Shown one piece after another: positions 18,287-26,801 of a stretch of 64,000 nucleotides of DNA. Positions within the stretch are counted from its first letter, which is position 1. Each line of letters begins with the position of its first letter. Source of the stretch: Stenotrophomonas nematodicola. Its GTDB lineage: Bacteria > Pseudomonadota > Gammaproteobacteria > Xanthomonadales > Xanthomonadaceae. A program made the translations under genes and the position numbers. Below the pieces are notes generated by a model. The model was not told the origin of the DNA and searched no databases. It worked only from the letters and a program-made list of their open reading frames with translations. The stretch spans positions 62,001-126,000 of the forward strand of contig NZ_WIAY01000009.1 of assembly GCF_009467805.1 (NCBI RefSeq). The letters run 5' to 3'.

Positions 18287-19495
18287 TCAGAACGTCAACG
18301 CCCGCGCCCGCGATTCGATCGGGGCCATGCGGCTCTGGTCCTGCAGCTGCAGATCACGCAGCTCGAACGGCGCCGCATAGCCACGCGGCAGGGCCACACT
18401 GGCGAACGGCAACCGCAGCTCGGCAGTGCCCGGTGCGTCGAACCAGGCCGCGCTGTGCGCCTGCGCCACCGGCCGCAGCTGCCCATCCGGGCCGGTGGCA
18501 TACAGCGTCCCGCGCGCCTCATAGCGCCCCGGCGCGCCGATCTGCAGCGGCAGGCGCACGGCGCGGGCCGTCGGGTCCGCCTCGGCCTGGCCGCTGAAAC
18601 GCGCGGTCGGCTGCGCGACGGCGAAGGCGACCTTGGCATCGCGCTGCACGCCCCTGGCGCCGACGAAGGCCTGCAGCTCCCACAGGCCCTGGACCGTGCC
18701 GACCTCCTGCGGGATCGTCACCTGCGCCTGCAGGCCGTCCCTGCCGGCCACCAGCGGTACCGGCCAGCTGCGTCCATCCGGTGCCACCAGCAGCGCCTCG
18801 CCCGCAGCCGGCAGGGCCCGCGTGGTGGAGCGCCCCGCCGCCAGCGCGGTGCTGCCGCCGTCGTCCTGCAGGCGTGCGCTGACCACCACGCGGCCACCGG
18901 CCAGCACCTGCTGGCGGTCGGCCTGCAGGCGCAGCGCAATCGCGCTGTTGGGTTCCAGCACCTGCACCACGTAGCGCCCCTGCGCCTGCGTGCTCTGCAG
19001 TCGGTAGGTGCCCACTGCGGCGCTGCCGCCGGTACGCACCATCGCCGTGCCGGTGCCGGCGGGCATGCCGGTGGCGCGCAGCTGCCCGGCATCCACGATA
19101 CGGTCCACGGCCAGCGCACCGGTCGGGTCGCGCACCTCCCACTGCTCGGGTCGCAGGACCCGTGCGCCCTGCACCGGACTCACCTGGATCACCGCATCCG
19201 GTGCGGTCAACGGCAGCGCCACGCCCCGCTGCAACGCGGCGGCGTCCACGGTTTCCCAGTAGCTGCGGCTGAGCGCGGCCTGCGGCGCCGGCGCTGTGAG
19301 CGGCTGGGTCGGGTCCAGTGCCCAGGCGAAGCTCAGCGGTGCGCGTTCACCCGCCTCGTCAGGCAGCGCGGCGCGTTCCACGCGCGGGGCCACCTGGTCG
19401 CTGCTGCGCGCCGGCAGCAGCGGTTGTGCGGCCTGCAGCGGCGCGGCCAGTACGGCGGCGGCCACGGCCACCACGATCGTCAGTCTTGCAGTCAT
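18287..19495 (-). CDS. Exported beta-rich protein, DUF4785-like
   Basis: A 402-residue exported protein with a signal peptide (MTARLTIVVAVAAAVLAAPLQAAQ). The rest is rich in beta-strand, Ala/Val/Gly segments that suggest repeated immunoglobulin-like domains, with no catalytic motif. It resembles the DUF4785 family; I hold that loosely. GAGGAGC is 7 bases upstream of the chosen ATG and overlaps the end of the lipase-like gene, so the two are one operon. A role as binding partner or stabiliser of the secreted hydrolase is inference from position only. Confidence 0.65.
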   Translation of the reverse strand: MTARLTIVVAVAAAVLAAPLQAAQPLLPARSSDQVAPRVERAALPDEAGERAPLSFAWALDPTQPLTAPAPQAALSRSYWETVDAAALQRGVALPLTAPDAVIQVSPVQGARVLRPEQWEVRDPTGALAVDRIVDAGQLRATGMPAGTGTAMVRTGGSAAVGTYRLQSTQAQGRYVVQVLEPNSAIALRLQADRQQVLAGGRVVVSARLQDDGGSTALAAGRSTTRALPAAGEALLVAPDGRSWPVPLVAGRDGLQAQVTIPQEVGTVQGLWELQAFVGARGVQRDAKVAFAVAQPTARFSGQAEADPTARAVRLPLQIGAPGRYEARGTLYATGPDGQLRPVAQAHSAAWFDAPGTAELRLPFASVALPRGYAAPFELRDLQLQDQSRMAPIESRARALTF

Positions 19496-19505
19496 CGTGT
19501 GCTCC

Positions 19506-20387
19506 TCACAGGGCCAGGTCATTGCGCAGGATCGTGCCCAGGCCGAAGCACTCGCGGCGGCTCTGGTTGTGGCTCAACGGCTCGGCGCCGTTGGTGCGCT
19601 GCTTGTCGGTGAACCAGGTGGTGCCGGCAGCCTTCTGGCTGCTGCACTCCAGGAAGCCGTCCGAGCAGCTGTTCAACCAGTTCTGGGTGAACTCCAGCCC
19701 CACGTTCTGCGCGTAGCCTCCGCAGTAGCTGTTGCTGTCCCATACCGCCGACTCCACATCCGAGCCGACCACCGCGCGGAACGGCCTGGGCAGGGCCGGG
19801 CGCCCGGCCGTGCCGTACAGGTTCTGTGCGTTGTAGGTGGCCATGTGGCCCACCTGCTGCTGGCGGACCGCGTCGTTGGTGTACCCGAGCAGCCAGCCCA
19901 CCGAGGTTTCAAAGGTGTTGCCGTTGAGGACCGCATCGGCCAGCGGCGTGCCCGCCGAGGAGGGCGCCAGCGCGGTGACCTTGCTGACCGTCTGGATGAT
20001 CTTCGGATAGCGGCTGTCATAGGTGGGGTTGGACAGGATCCAGCGCACCACGTTGCCGCCGTTGGAATGGGTGATCACCACCAGCCTGGTGATGCCTTTG
20101 CCGTTGATGAAGGTGGTCAACTGCCCGGCCAGGCAGCCGGCGGCCTCGGGCTTCCACATGTACTGGGTGAAGTCGCAATTGATGACGGTGTAGTTGGCGC
20201 TGTTCGGCAATCCCAGCCGTACCGTGTCGATGATGCCGGGCTGCCAGTAGTCGGCTCGCGCATCGGTCTGCGCGCCCGTGCCGTGCACGAACGCCACCCC
20301 CACCACATCCGCTGCCTGCGCACCGCCGCACGCCAGCATCAGGCCCACGGCCAGGCCGACGCCCATCCTTCCTGCGTTGCTTCGCAT
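19506..20387 (-). CDS. Secreted lipase-like alpha/beta hydrolase
   Basis: A 293-residue exported hydrolase. A signal peptide (1-26, ending AQA) is followed by GVAFVHGTGA (oxyanion loop HGTG) and the nucleophile elbow VVITHSNGGNV with Ser108. Several cysteines and Asn/Thr-rich segments fit a secreted enzyme. The strict GXSXG pattern is varied to T-H-S-N-G, as in some secreted lipases and PHB-depolymerase-like proteins. Substrate unknown. GGGAGA precedes the ATG. First gene of a two-gene operon with the DUF4785-like protein. Confidence 0.75.
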   Translation of the reverse strand: MRSNAGRMGVGLAVGLMLACGGAQAADVVGVAFVHGTGAQTDARADYWQPGIIDTVRLGLPNSANYTVINCDFTQYMWKPEAAGCLAGQLTTFINGKGITRLVVITHSNGGNVVRWILSNPTYDSRYPKIIQTVSKVTALAPSSAGTPLADAVLNGNTFETSVGWLLGYTNDAVRQQQVGHMATYNAQNLYGTAGRPALPRPFRAVVGSDVESAVWDSNSYCGGYAQNVGLEFTQNWLNSCSDGFLECSSQKAAGTTWFTDKQRTNGAEPLSHNQSRRECFGLGTILRNDLAL

Positions 20388-20663
20388 CCGTTGTCTCCCA
20401 TGTCAGGTGATCCCCCTGGTTCCAGCAGCGGTTCACTATCGAATGCAATGATCGACATTCGCATGACAAGTGGCCGTGCCTTCGGCGGAAGCTATGCCGT
20501 AAGCGCATCGAATTCCGTGCGCCAGTAGATGTTTCCTATCTTCTGAGCGGATTCGCCGATCGATCAGGGTGGTTTGTGCCGGGTTTGGCCGCATGACGGC
20601 CGGCGCTGCCAGCGGGCGGGCAAGCTGCGATCATGCGCGTCCGACTGTTTCCGAGACCTGCCG

Positions 20664-21515
20664 ATGTCGTCGACCTTCACGCCCATCCCCGCCCTGCGCC
20701 CCCTGCTCGGCACCGCCCTGCTCGCAGCGCTGGCCGGCTGCGCGACGACGGCCGCCCCGCCAGCCACGCCCGTGGAAGCCTCGGTGACGACCAAGGCGGT
20801 GGGCTATCTGCCCGCCGATGCGGTGCCGGCCAGCCTGGCGCTGGTGCCTGCACCGCCGGCCGCCGGCTCGGCCGGTTTCGCCCTGGATGAGCAGGTCAGC
20901 CGCGAGGCACGGGCGCTGCGCGACAGCCCGCGCTTCGCGCAGGCCCACCGCGATGCCGAACTGGGCTTCCCGGCCGGCGCCAACCAGTTCTCCTGCGCCA
21001 TCGACGTGGAGGTGGACGCGGTGAAGACGCCGGCGCTGTACCGTCTGCTGGAACGCAGCCGCATCGATGCCAGCGCGGCCACGCGCACCGCGAAGAAGCA
21101 CTACCAGCGCCCACGGCCGTTCATGGTCAACAACGAACCCACCTGCAGTCCGGAAGACGAGCAGGACCTGCGCGGCAATGGCTCCTACCCGTCAGGCCAC
21201 ACCTCGATCGGCTGGGCCTGGGCGTTGATCCTGTCCGAAATCGCGCCGGACCGCGCCGACGCGATCCTGGCCCGTGGCCGCAACTACGGCGAAAGCCGGC
21301 TGGTATGCAACGTGCACTGGCAGAGCGACATCCTCGAAGGGCGTTTCATGGGCGCCGCCGCCGTGGCGCGCCTGCACGGCAACGCCGCGTTCAACAAGGA
21401 CCTGATGGCCGCACGAAAGGAGATCGTCGCCGCGCGCAAGGCGGGCCTGCATTCCAGCCGCGACTGCGCGGCCGAGGAAGCGGTGCTGAAGGTACGGCCG
21501 GCAAGCGCGCTGTAG
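20664..21515 (+). CDS. Class A nonspecific acid phosphatase (PAP2 superfamily) lipoprotein
   Basis: A 283-residue phosphatase with the class A signature spread over KKHYQRPRPF (Lys/Arg), GSYPSGHTSIGWAWALIL (SGH) and ARGRNYGESRLVCNVHWQSDI (SR...H...D, catalytic His and Asp). The N-terminus carries a lipobox (LLAALAGC), so it is probably anchored in the envelope. The start MSSTFTPIPAL is chosen because the upstream in-frame extension is rich in rare patterns. Transcribed alone; a SMAG block follows. Confidence 0.9.
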   Translation: MSSTFTPIPALRPLLGTALLAALAGCATTAAPPATPVEASVTTKAVGYLPADAVPASLALVPAPPAAGSAGFALDEQVSREARALRDSPRFAQAHRDAELGFPAGANQFSCAIDVEVDAVKTPALYRLLERSRIDASAATRTAKKHYQRPRPFMVNNEPTCSPEDEQDLRGNGSYPSGHTSIGWAWALILSEIAPDRADAILARGRNYGESRLVCNVHWQSDILEGRFMGAAAVARLHGNAAFNKDLMAARKEIVAARKAGLHSSRDCAAEEAVLKVRPASAL

Positions 21516-21532
21516 GAGACCTTGCGTGTAAC

Positions 21533-21585
21533 CGCCGACCAACGGTCGGCGCTACGGAAGCGGGTGCCGACGCGTGGTCGGCACC
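21533..21585. repeat. SMAG hairpin plus second related hairpin
   Basis: A GTAG-ended element (21533-21555, CGCCGACC/GGTCGGCG core) is followed by a 9-bp stem GGTGCCGAC/GTCGGCACC at 21563-21585. It lies between the convergent phosphatase and receptor genes. Confidence 0.75.
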
Positions 21586-21595
21586 CGCCCGGCCA

Positions 21596-23863
21596 TCAGA
21601 ACTTCGCGGTGAACTCCACGCCGAACGTACGCGGCTCGTTGAGGAAGCCGGTCAGGTTGTTGAAGTCGATCGCACCGACCACACGCACCTGGTCGGTCAG
21701 GTTGCGACCGTACACGGCAACGTCGTACTGGCCGTAATCCCAGTTGTAGCCCAGGCGCAGGCCGCCTTCCAGCGACGAACGGCTGCGGAACTCCGGGGAC
21801 TCGTACAGGAAGAAGTTCACTTCGCTGCGGTAAGCCCAGTCGGTGTACACGTACAGCTCGCTGGCGTCAGTGATCGGGAAGCCCGCACGCAGGGTCAGGT
21901 TGTGGATCCACTTCGGCGCCTGCGGCAGCGGATTGCCGTTGACCAGCGCGTAGGTGCCGCCGTTGATCACGGTGGTCGGGTCGGTGATGGTGCAGCCGCC
22001 ACCGCAGATCGCCACCGCCAGGTCGCGGTCCTTGATCTCGGTGTCGTTGTAGCTGCTGCCCAGGGTGAGCAGCACGTGGTCGGTCAGGTAGGCTTCGAAG
22101 TCCAGCTCGGCGCCCTGGCCGATGGTCCTGTCGGCGTTGAGCAGGGTGGCGGTGTTGTTGCTGCCGCCCACGGCGATCAACTGCTGGCCGTCCACGTTGT
22201 AGCGGAACACGTTGAAGCCCAGCCGGGCGCGACGGTCGAACAGGTCGGCCTTGATGCCGGCCTCGTAGGAGATCACCTTCTCCGAATCGGCCTGCGACAC
22301 GCCGCCGAAGGCCAGGCGGCCCTGGATCGACGGGGCGCGGAAGCCCTTGGCCACGCGCGCGTAGGCATTGAGGTTGTCGGTGATCTGGTACACACCGCTC
22401 AGATCCCAGCTGACGTCGTCGACATCGCTCTTGGCGATGTACGGGCCGCTGACCGGCGTACCCCCCTGCACGGCCTGCAGCACGCTGGCGCTGAAGTCCT
22501 TCTTGTCCTGCGTGTAGCGCACGCCACCGCGCAGCTTGAAGCGCTCGGTCACGTCGACATCGCCGGAAGCGAACGCGGCCCACGCCTTGTTGCGCTGGGT
22601 CTGCACGGCATGGCCGGTCTGCGGATTGCCCGGAGTAAGCGAGTCGTAGTTGAAGCTGTCGATGGTGACGTCTTCATCGAAGTAGAACACGCCGGCCTGC
22701 CAGTCGAAGCGGCCCCACTCGTTGGATTCCACGCGGAATTCCTGCGTCCACTGACGATGGTGCGGCAGGCCGTCGGCCGACTCGGACGGGAACGGGATGA
22801 AGCCCGGGCCATAATTGCCCGCGCCCAGGAAGGCCGCGCCGTAGCCACCGTCGATGTCGCCGTGGTTGAGCGACTCGGCGGTCTCGTAACCGGTGATCGA
22901 GTGCAGCGTCACGCGGCCCAGGTTCCACTGCAGGCGCGCGCTGCCGCCCCAGGTTTCCAGGTCCGAGAAGTTCTCGCCGTCGGTGGACACGTCGTCGCGG
23001 TCGAAGTTCTCGACCAGCTGGTTGGTGCCCGGCTTGATGATGTTGGCGCGGAACAGGCGCGCGGTGCCGTTGAGCTTGCGCTTGTGCAGGTTGAACAGCG
23101 CTTCGACATCATCGCCTTCGTACAGGAACTGCACGCGCGCGGCGGCTTCGTCATAGCCTTCGAAGCCCTGCGCCGGCGCGTTCTGGCGGGTGTTGGTCAC
23201 CCAGTCGTCGCGGCGCTGGTACAGCGCCGACACGCGCGCCGACCAGCGGTCGGTCAGCGGGCCGCCGTAGGCGCCCTGCGTGTTCCAGGTGTTGTAGCTG
23301 CCGTAGGCAACCTTGATGTAGCCATCGGCATCCTGCGACGGACGCGCCGAATCGAACTTCACCACGCCGGCGGGGGTATTGCGGCCGAACAGCGTGCCCT
23401 GCGGGCCGCGCAGCACTTCCACACCGGCCAGGTCGAACAGCGGGAAGCCCTTCAGCAGCGGGCTTTCCTGCACCACGTCGTCGTACACCAGCGAGACCGG
23501 CTGCGAAGCATTGAGATCGAAGTCGGTATTGCCCAGGCCGCGGATGTAGAAGCGCGGGAAGGCACGGCCGTAGGACGATTCAATGTTCAGGCTGGGCACG
23601 CGTGCCGACAGAAAGCGGATGTCGTCACCGGCCGAACCGAGCACGTCCAGCTTTTCCCCCTGGATGGCCGAGATCGAGACCGGCACGTCCTTGGCGTTTT
23701 CCACACGGCGCTGCGCCGTCACCTGCAGGGTATCGAGGGCGACCGGGTCCTTGGCGGCGGGCGCGTCCTGGGCTGCGGCCGTCAATGGCAGCAGGGCGGC
23801 GAGGGCGATGACGAGCGGGTGCACGGACGGAAACCGGCCGTGGGCAGTGCGGTTCGGGAACAT
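21596..23863 (-). CDS. TonB-dependent outer membrane receptor
   Basis: A 755-residue receptor with signal peptide, TonB-box-like VALDTLQVTAQRRVENAKDVPVSISAI, plug domain (IRFLSARVPSLNIESSYGRAFPRFYIRGLG, LAGVEVLRGPQGTLFGRNTPAGVVKF), a 22-strand barrel and a C-terminal aromatic (FTAKF). The overall type resembles siderophore/unknown-ligand receptors often annotated as pesticin-receptor-like, and differs from the two long receptors at 48-54 kb. The ligand cannot be assigned. The start MFPNRTAHG is preferred over a 22-residue extension that contains the upstream palindrome. Confidence 0.9.
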   Translation of the reverse strand: MFPNRTAHGRFPSVHPLVIALAALLPLTAAAQDAPAAKDPVALDTLQVTAQRRVENAKDVPVSISAIQGEKLDVLGSAGDDIRFLSARVPSLNIESSYGRAFPRFYIRGLGNTDFDLNASQPVSLVYDDVVQESPLLKGFPLFDLAGVEVLRGPQGTLFGRNTPAGVVKFDSARPSQDADGYIKVAYGSYNTWNTQGAYGGPLTDRWSARVSALYQRRDDWVTNTRQNAPAQGFEGYDEAAARVQFLYEGDDVEALFNLHKRKLNGTARLFRANIIKPGTNQLVENFDRDDVSTDGENFSDLETWGGSARLQWNLGRVTLHSITGYETAESLNHGDIDGGYGAAFLGAGNYGPGFIPFPSESADGLPHHRQWTQEFRVESNEWGRFDWQAGVFYFDEDVTIDSFNYDSLTPGNPQTGHAVQTQRNKAWAAFASGDVDVTERFKLRGGVRYTQDKKDFSASVLQAVQGGTPVSGPYIAKSDVDDVSWDLSGVYQITDNLNAYARVAKGFRAPSIQGRLAFGGVSQADSEKVISYEAGIKADLFDRRARLGFNVFRYNVDGQQLIAVGGSNNTATLLNADRTIGQGAELDFEAYLTDHVLLTLGSSYNDTEIKDRDLAVAICGGGCTITDPTTVINGGTYALVNGNPLPQAPKWIHNLTLRAGFPITDASELYVYTDWAYRSEVNFFLYESPEFRSRSSLEGGLRLGYNWDYGQYDVAVYGRNLTDQVRVVGAIDFNNLTGFLNEPRTFGVEFTAKF

Positions 23864-23913
23864 GGCGTTTAGGCTGTGTTGGGAGGGGTGGTGGACCGGC
23901 GCTACCAGACAAT

Positions 23914-23931
23914 TGTTGCAGTACAGCAACA
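23914..23931. promoter_or_regulatory. Inverted repeat upstream of the TonB-dependent receptor
   Basis: TGTTGC-AGTACA-GCAACA, with perfect 6-bp outer arms and a near-palindromic centre, about 50 bases upstream of the receptor start. It is placed like an operator. The regulator is unknown. Confidence 0.5.
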
Positions 23932-24027
23932 GCGTCGCAAATTCCGGTCATTCATTACCAAGATCCGGCCACGCGGGTGTGAAGGCGCCGGGCGGACGTC
24001 GCCCGGATTTGGCAGGATGGCGGGGTT

Positions 24028-24049
24028 GCCGGCCAGCGGCCGGCGCTGC
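24028..24049. repeat. SMAG-like hairpin
   Basis: A GCCGGCC/GGCCGGC stem with SMAG-like arms lies in the divergent gap upstream of the AIM24-type gene. The GTAG end is degenerate. Confidence 0.5.
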
Positions 24050-24073
24050 TCCCTTCCAGCCAGGTACATCGTC

Positions 24074-25099
24074 ATGACCCAGTGGTACTTCCACAGCACC
24101 GCCCAGCCCGACCGCGTTGGACCGCTCGACGACGAGGCCGCCCGCCAGTACGCCCGCAGCAACCCGCGCGCGCTGGTCTGGTGCGAAGGCATGAGCGGCT
24201 GGATGGCGATCGGCGAGGTGCCCGAGCTGCTGGCCAGCACGGCCGTCCCGACCGGCGCGCCGCCGCCGCTGCCGGGAGCGGGTGGCCGCAGCCAGCGCGC
24301 CGACGATATCGAGTTCCGCATCGTCGGGCATGAAATGCAGTTCGTGGAGATCGAGCTGGACCCGGGCGAGAGCGCCATCGCCGAAGCCGGCGCGCTGATG
24401 TTCAAGGACGCCTCGGTCCAGATGGACACGGTGTTCGGCGACGGCTCGCACAGCGGCCAGGGCGGTGGCTTGATGGACAAGCTGATGTCGGCCGGCAAGC
24501 GCGTGCTGACCGGCGAAAGCCTGTTCGCCACGCTCTACACGCACACCGGCCAGGGCAAGGCCAAGGTTGCCTTCGCCGCGCCCTACCCCGGCACCGTGCT
24601 GCCCATGAAGCTGGACCAGCATGGCGGCCGTCTGGTCTGCCAGAAGGACAGCTTCCTGGCCGGCGCGCGCGGCGTGCAGATCGGCGTGCAGTTCCAGCGC
24701 AAGATCATGACCGGCCTGTTCGGCGGCGAGGGCTTCATCATGCAGAAGCTCGAGGGCGACGGCTGGGTGTTCATCCATGCCGGCGGTTGCGTGGTGGAGC
24801 GCGAGCTGGCAGCCGGCGAACGCCTGGACGTGGACACTGGCTGCGTGGTGGCCTACCACGCCAGCGTGGACATGGACGTGCGCCGCGTGGCCGGGATCAA
24901 GAGCATGGTGTTCGGCGGCGAAGGCGTGTTCCTGGCCACGCTGACCGGCCCCGGCAAGGTATGGCTGCAGTCGCTGCCGTTCTCGCGCCTGGCCGGTCGG
25001 ATGTGGATGGCCGCGCCGCAGGCCGGTGGCCAGAGCCGCGGCGAAGGCTCGGTGCTGGGCGGGATCGGCCGCATCCTCGACGGCGACAACCGCTTCTGA
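24074..25099 (+). CDS. GYF_2 plus AIM24 (TIGR00266) family protein
   Basis: A 341-residue two-domain protein. Residues 1-55 form a GYF_2/DUF4339 domain (WYFHSTAQPDRVGPLDDEAARQYA, WCEGMSGWMAIGEVPEL), a presumed peptide-binding module. Residues ~75-315 form an AIM24-type beta-helix (ELDPGESAIAEAGALMFKDASVQMDTVFG, GEGFIMQKLEGDGWVFIHAGG, VWLQSLPFSRLA). Biochemical role unknown. A lipoprotein patatin gene follows 49 bases downstream and may share its transcript. Confidence 0.88.
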   Translation: MTQWYFHSTAQPDRVGPLDDEAARQYARSNPRALVWCEGMSGWMAIGEVPELLASTAVPTGAPPPLPGAGGRSQRADDIEFRIVGHEMQFVEIELDPGESAIAEAGALMFKDASVQMDTVFGDGSHSGQGGGLMDKLMSAGKRVLTGESLFATLYTHTGQGKAKVAFAAPYPGTVLPMKLDQHGGRLVCQKDSFLAGARGVQIGVQFQRKIMTGLFGGEGFIMQKLEGDGWVFIHAGGCVVERELAAGERLDVDTGCVVAYHASVDMDVRRVAGIKSMVFGGEGVFLATLTGPGKVWLQSLPFSRLAGRMWMAAPQAGGQSRGEGSVLGGIGRILDGDNRF

Positions 25100-25148
25100 G
25101 GCCGGTACGACCCGGTATGCTATCGCCCATTCACTTTACGCCGATGCC

Positions 25149-26144
25149 ATGACCGCCTTCCGCCAGACCCGTCTCGTGCTGTCCGTTGCCCTGCTCGGCC
25201 TGCTGGCCGGGTGTGGCGGCGATCCCGTCCGCCCGACCCCGCCCCCGGCGGCGGTGCCGGTCGCACAGGCCAAGCCGGTGAAGATCGGCGTGGCACTCGG
25301 TGGCGGTGCGGCCAAGGGCTTTGCCCATATCGGCGTGATCAAGATGCTCGAAGCCAACGGTTTCGAGCCGGTGGTGGTATCGGGCACCAGCGCCGGCAGC
25401 GTGGTCGGTGCGTTGTATGCCAGCGGCATGGACGCCTTCCAGATGCAGTCCAAGGCGGTGGCCCTGGATGAAGCCAGCATCCGCGACGTGCGCCTGTTCT
25501 CCGGTGGTCTGGTGCAAGGCCAGAAGCTGCAGGACTACGTCAACGCGCAGGTCGACAACCGTCCCGCGGAGAAGCTGAAAAAGCCCTTCGCTGCGGTGGC
25601 CACCAATCTGGATACCGGCGAGCGCGCGGTGTTCGTGCGCGGCAACGTCGGCCAGGCCGTGCGCGCATCCAGCAGCATCCCCGGGGTGTTCGAACCGGTG
25701 AAGATCGGCAGAAACAGCTTCGTCGATGGCGGTGTGGTCAGTCCGGTGCCGGTGGACGCGGCACGCCAGCTTGGCGCGGACATCGTCATCGCCGTGGACA
25801 TCTCCAGCAAGGCCAGCGGCAAGTCGCCGACCGGCATGCTCGGCATCGTCAACCAGTCCATTTCGATCATGGGCCAGCGTTTGGGCGAGCAGGAGCTGGC
25901 CCGTGCGGACATCATCATCCGCCCGAAGGTGCTGGATATCGGCGCGGCCGATTTCAGCCAGCGCAACAACGCGATCCTCGAAGGCGAGAAGGCCGCGATG
26001 GCGGTCATGCCGCAGATCCGCGCCAAGGTGCAGCAGCTGCAGCGCGCGCGCGCCGCAGCCCTGGCCCCGCCGCCCAAGCCGACGTGCGATGAACCTTCGC
26101 GCATGGGCAGGCTGATGGGCCGCAAGGAAAAGTGCGACGGCTGA
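25149..26144 (+). CDS. Patatin-like phospholipase lipoprotein (RssA-type)
   Basis: A 331-residue lipid hydrolase anchored by a lipobox (LLGLLAGC). Patatin motifs are complete: oxyanion loop LGGGAAKGFAHIGV, nucleophile GTSAGS and catalytic Asp in VDGGVVSPVP. The C-terminal ~60 residues are helical and basic. The start is the ATG 49 bases after the upstream stop. Substrate is likely phospholipid or lysophospholipid; whether it faces the periplasm is inference from the lipobox. Confidence 0.9.
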   Translation: MTAFRQTRLVLSVALLGLLAGCGGDPVRPTPPPAAVPVAQAKPVKIGVALGGGAAKGFAHIGVIKMLEANGFEPVVVSGTSAGSVVGALYASGMDAFQMQSKAVALDEASIRDVRLFSGGLVQGQKLQDYVNAQVDNRPAEKLKKPFAAVATNLDTGERAVFVRGNVGQAVRASSSIPGVFEPVKIGRNSFVDGGVVSPVPVDAARQLGADIVIAVDISSKASGKSPTGMLGIVNQSISIMGQRLGEQELARADIIIRPKVLDIGAADFSQRNNAILEGEKAAMAVMPQIRAKVQQLQRARAAALAPPPKPTCDEPSRMGRLMGRKEKCDG

Positions 26145-26147
26145 GGC

Positions 26148-26169
26148 GCCGACCAACGGTCGGCTCTAC
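26148..26169. repeat. SMAG-type hairpin
   Basis: GTAG end on the minus strand with a GCCGACC/GGTCGGC stem, between the patatin stop and the convergent Lrp-family gene. Confidence 0.7.
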
Positions 26170-26191
26170 CCGCTGGAACAAGGGCTCGCCC

Positions 26192-26674
26192 TTATTCCAG
26201 CTGCGAGAGCGGCAGCGCCCGGAAGTCCTTCACGGTACGCAGCACGAAGCTCGAATTCACGTCGGCCACGCCGGCCGCGTTGAGCAGCTTGTCGAGCAGG
26301 AAACTGGAGAAATGCTCCAGGTCGCGCACGTAGATGTGCAGCAGATAGTCCATGTCGCCGGTCAGTGCGTGGCAGGCCACCACTTCATCCCACTCCACCA
26401 CGCTGTCGGCGAACACGCCGATGGCATGCTGGTCGTGCTTCTCCAGCTGCACGCGCACGAACGCCTGCAGGCCCAGGCCGATCCGGCGCGGCTCCAGGCG
26501 CGCACCGTAGCCGGCAATCACACCCTCGCTCTCCAGGCGCTGCACGCGGCGCAGGCAGGCAGACGGGGACAGGTTCACACGCGCCGCCAGTTCGGCGTTG
26601 GTGGCGCGGCCATGTTGCTGGATCTCCGCCAGGAGACGCAGATCCGTGCGGTCGAACTGGGCATCCCCGGACAT
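26192..26674 (-). CDS. Lrp/AsnC-family transcriptional regulator
   Basis: A 160-residue regulator. The N-terminal helix-turn-helix reads FDRTDLRLLAEIQQHGRATNAELAARVNLSPSACLRRVQRLESEGVI, and the C-terminal RAM domain includes VVACHALTGDMDYLLHIYVRDLEHFSSF. It is divergent from phhA with a 127-base gap that carries two palindromes, so it most likely responds to an aromatic amino acid and activates phhA. That assignment is inference from position. The start MSGDAQFDR is the conserved one; the upstream extension overlaps the promoter. Confidence 0.92.
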   Translation of the reverse strand: MSGDAQFDRTDLRLLAEIQQHGRATNAELAARVNLSPSACLRRVQRLESEGVIAGYGARLEPRRIGLGLQAFVRVQLEKHDQHAIGVFADSVVEWDEVVACHALTGDMDYLLHIYVRDLEHFSSFLLDKLLNAAGVADVNSSFVLRTVKDFRALPLSQLE

Positions 26675-26698
26675 TGCTGCTCCGCAACATTGAATGGA

Positions 26699-26742
26699 CG
26701 CAATGATATTGCGCCAACCCGTCATATCTGTGCAACTTTGCA
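26699..26742. promoter_or_regulatory. Two palindromes in the lrp-phhA divergent gap
   Basis: CGCAATGATATTGCG (26699-26713, perfect arms) and TGCAACTTTGCA (26731-26742, perfect arms). Their centres are about 30 bases apart, close to three helical turns, which fits cooperative binding by an Lrp-type oligomer. They are probable operators for the divergent regulator and phhA. Confidence 0.55.
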
Positions 26743-26801
26743 ATCCTCTTGCGCGCACCCTGCCCTAGCATCGACAGATGACTTCGCAGGAGACCACCAC
26801 G

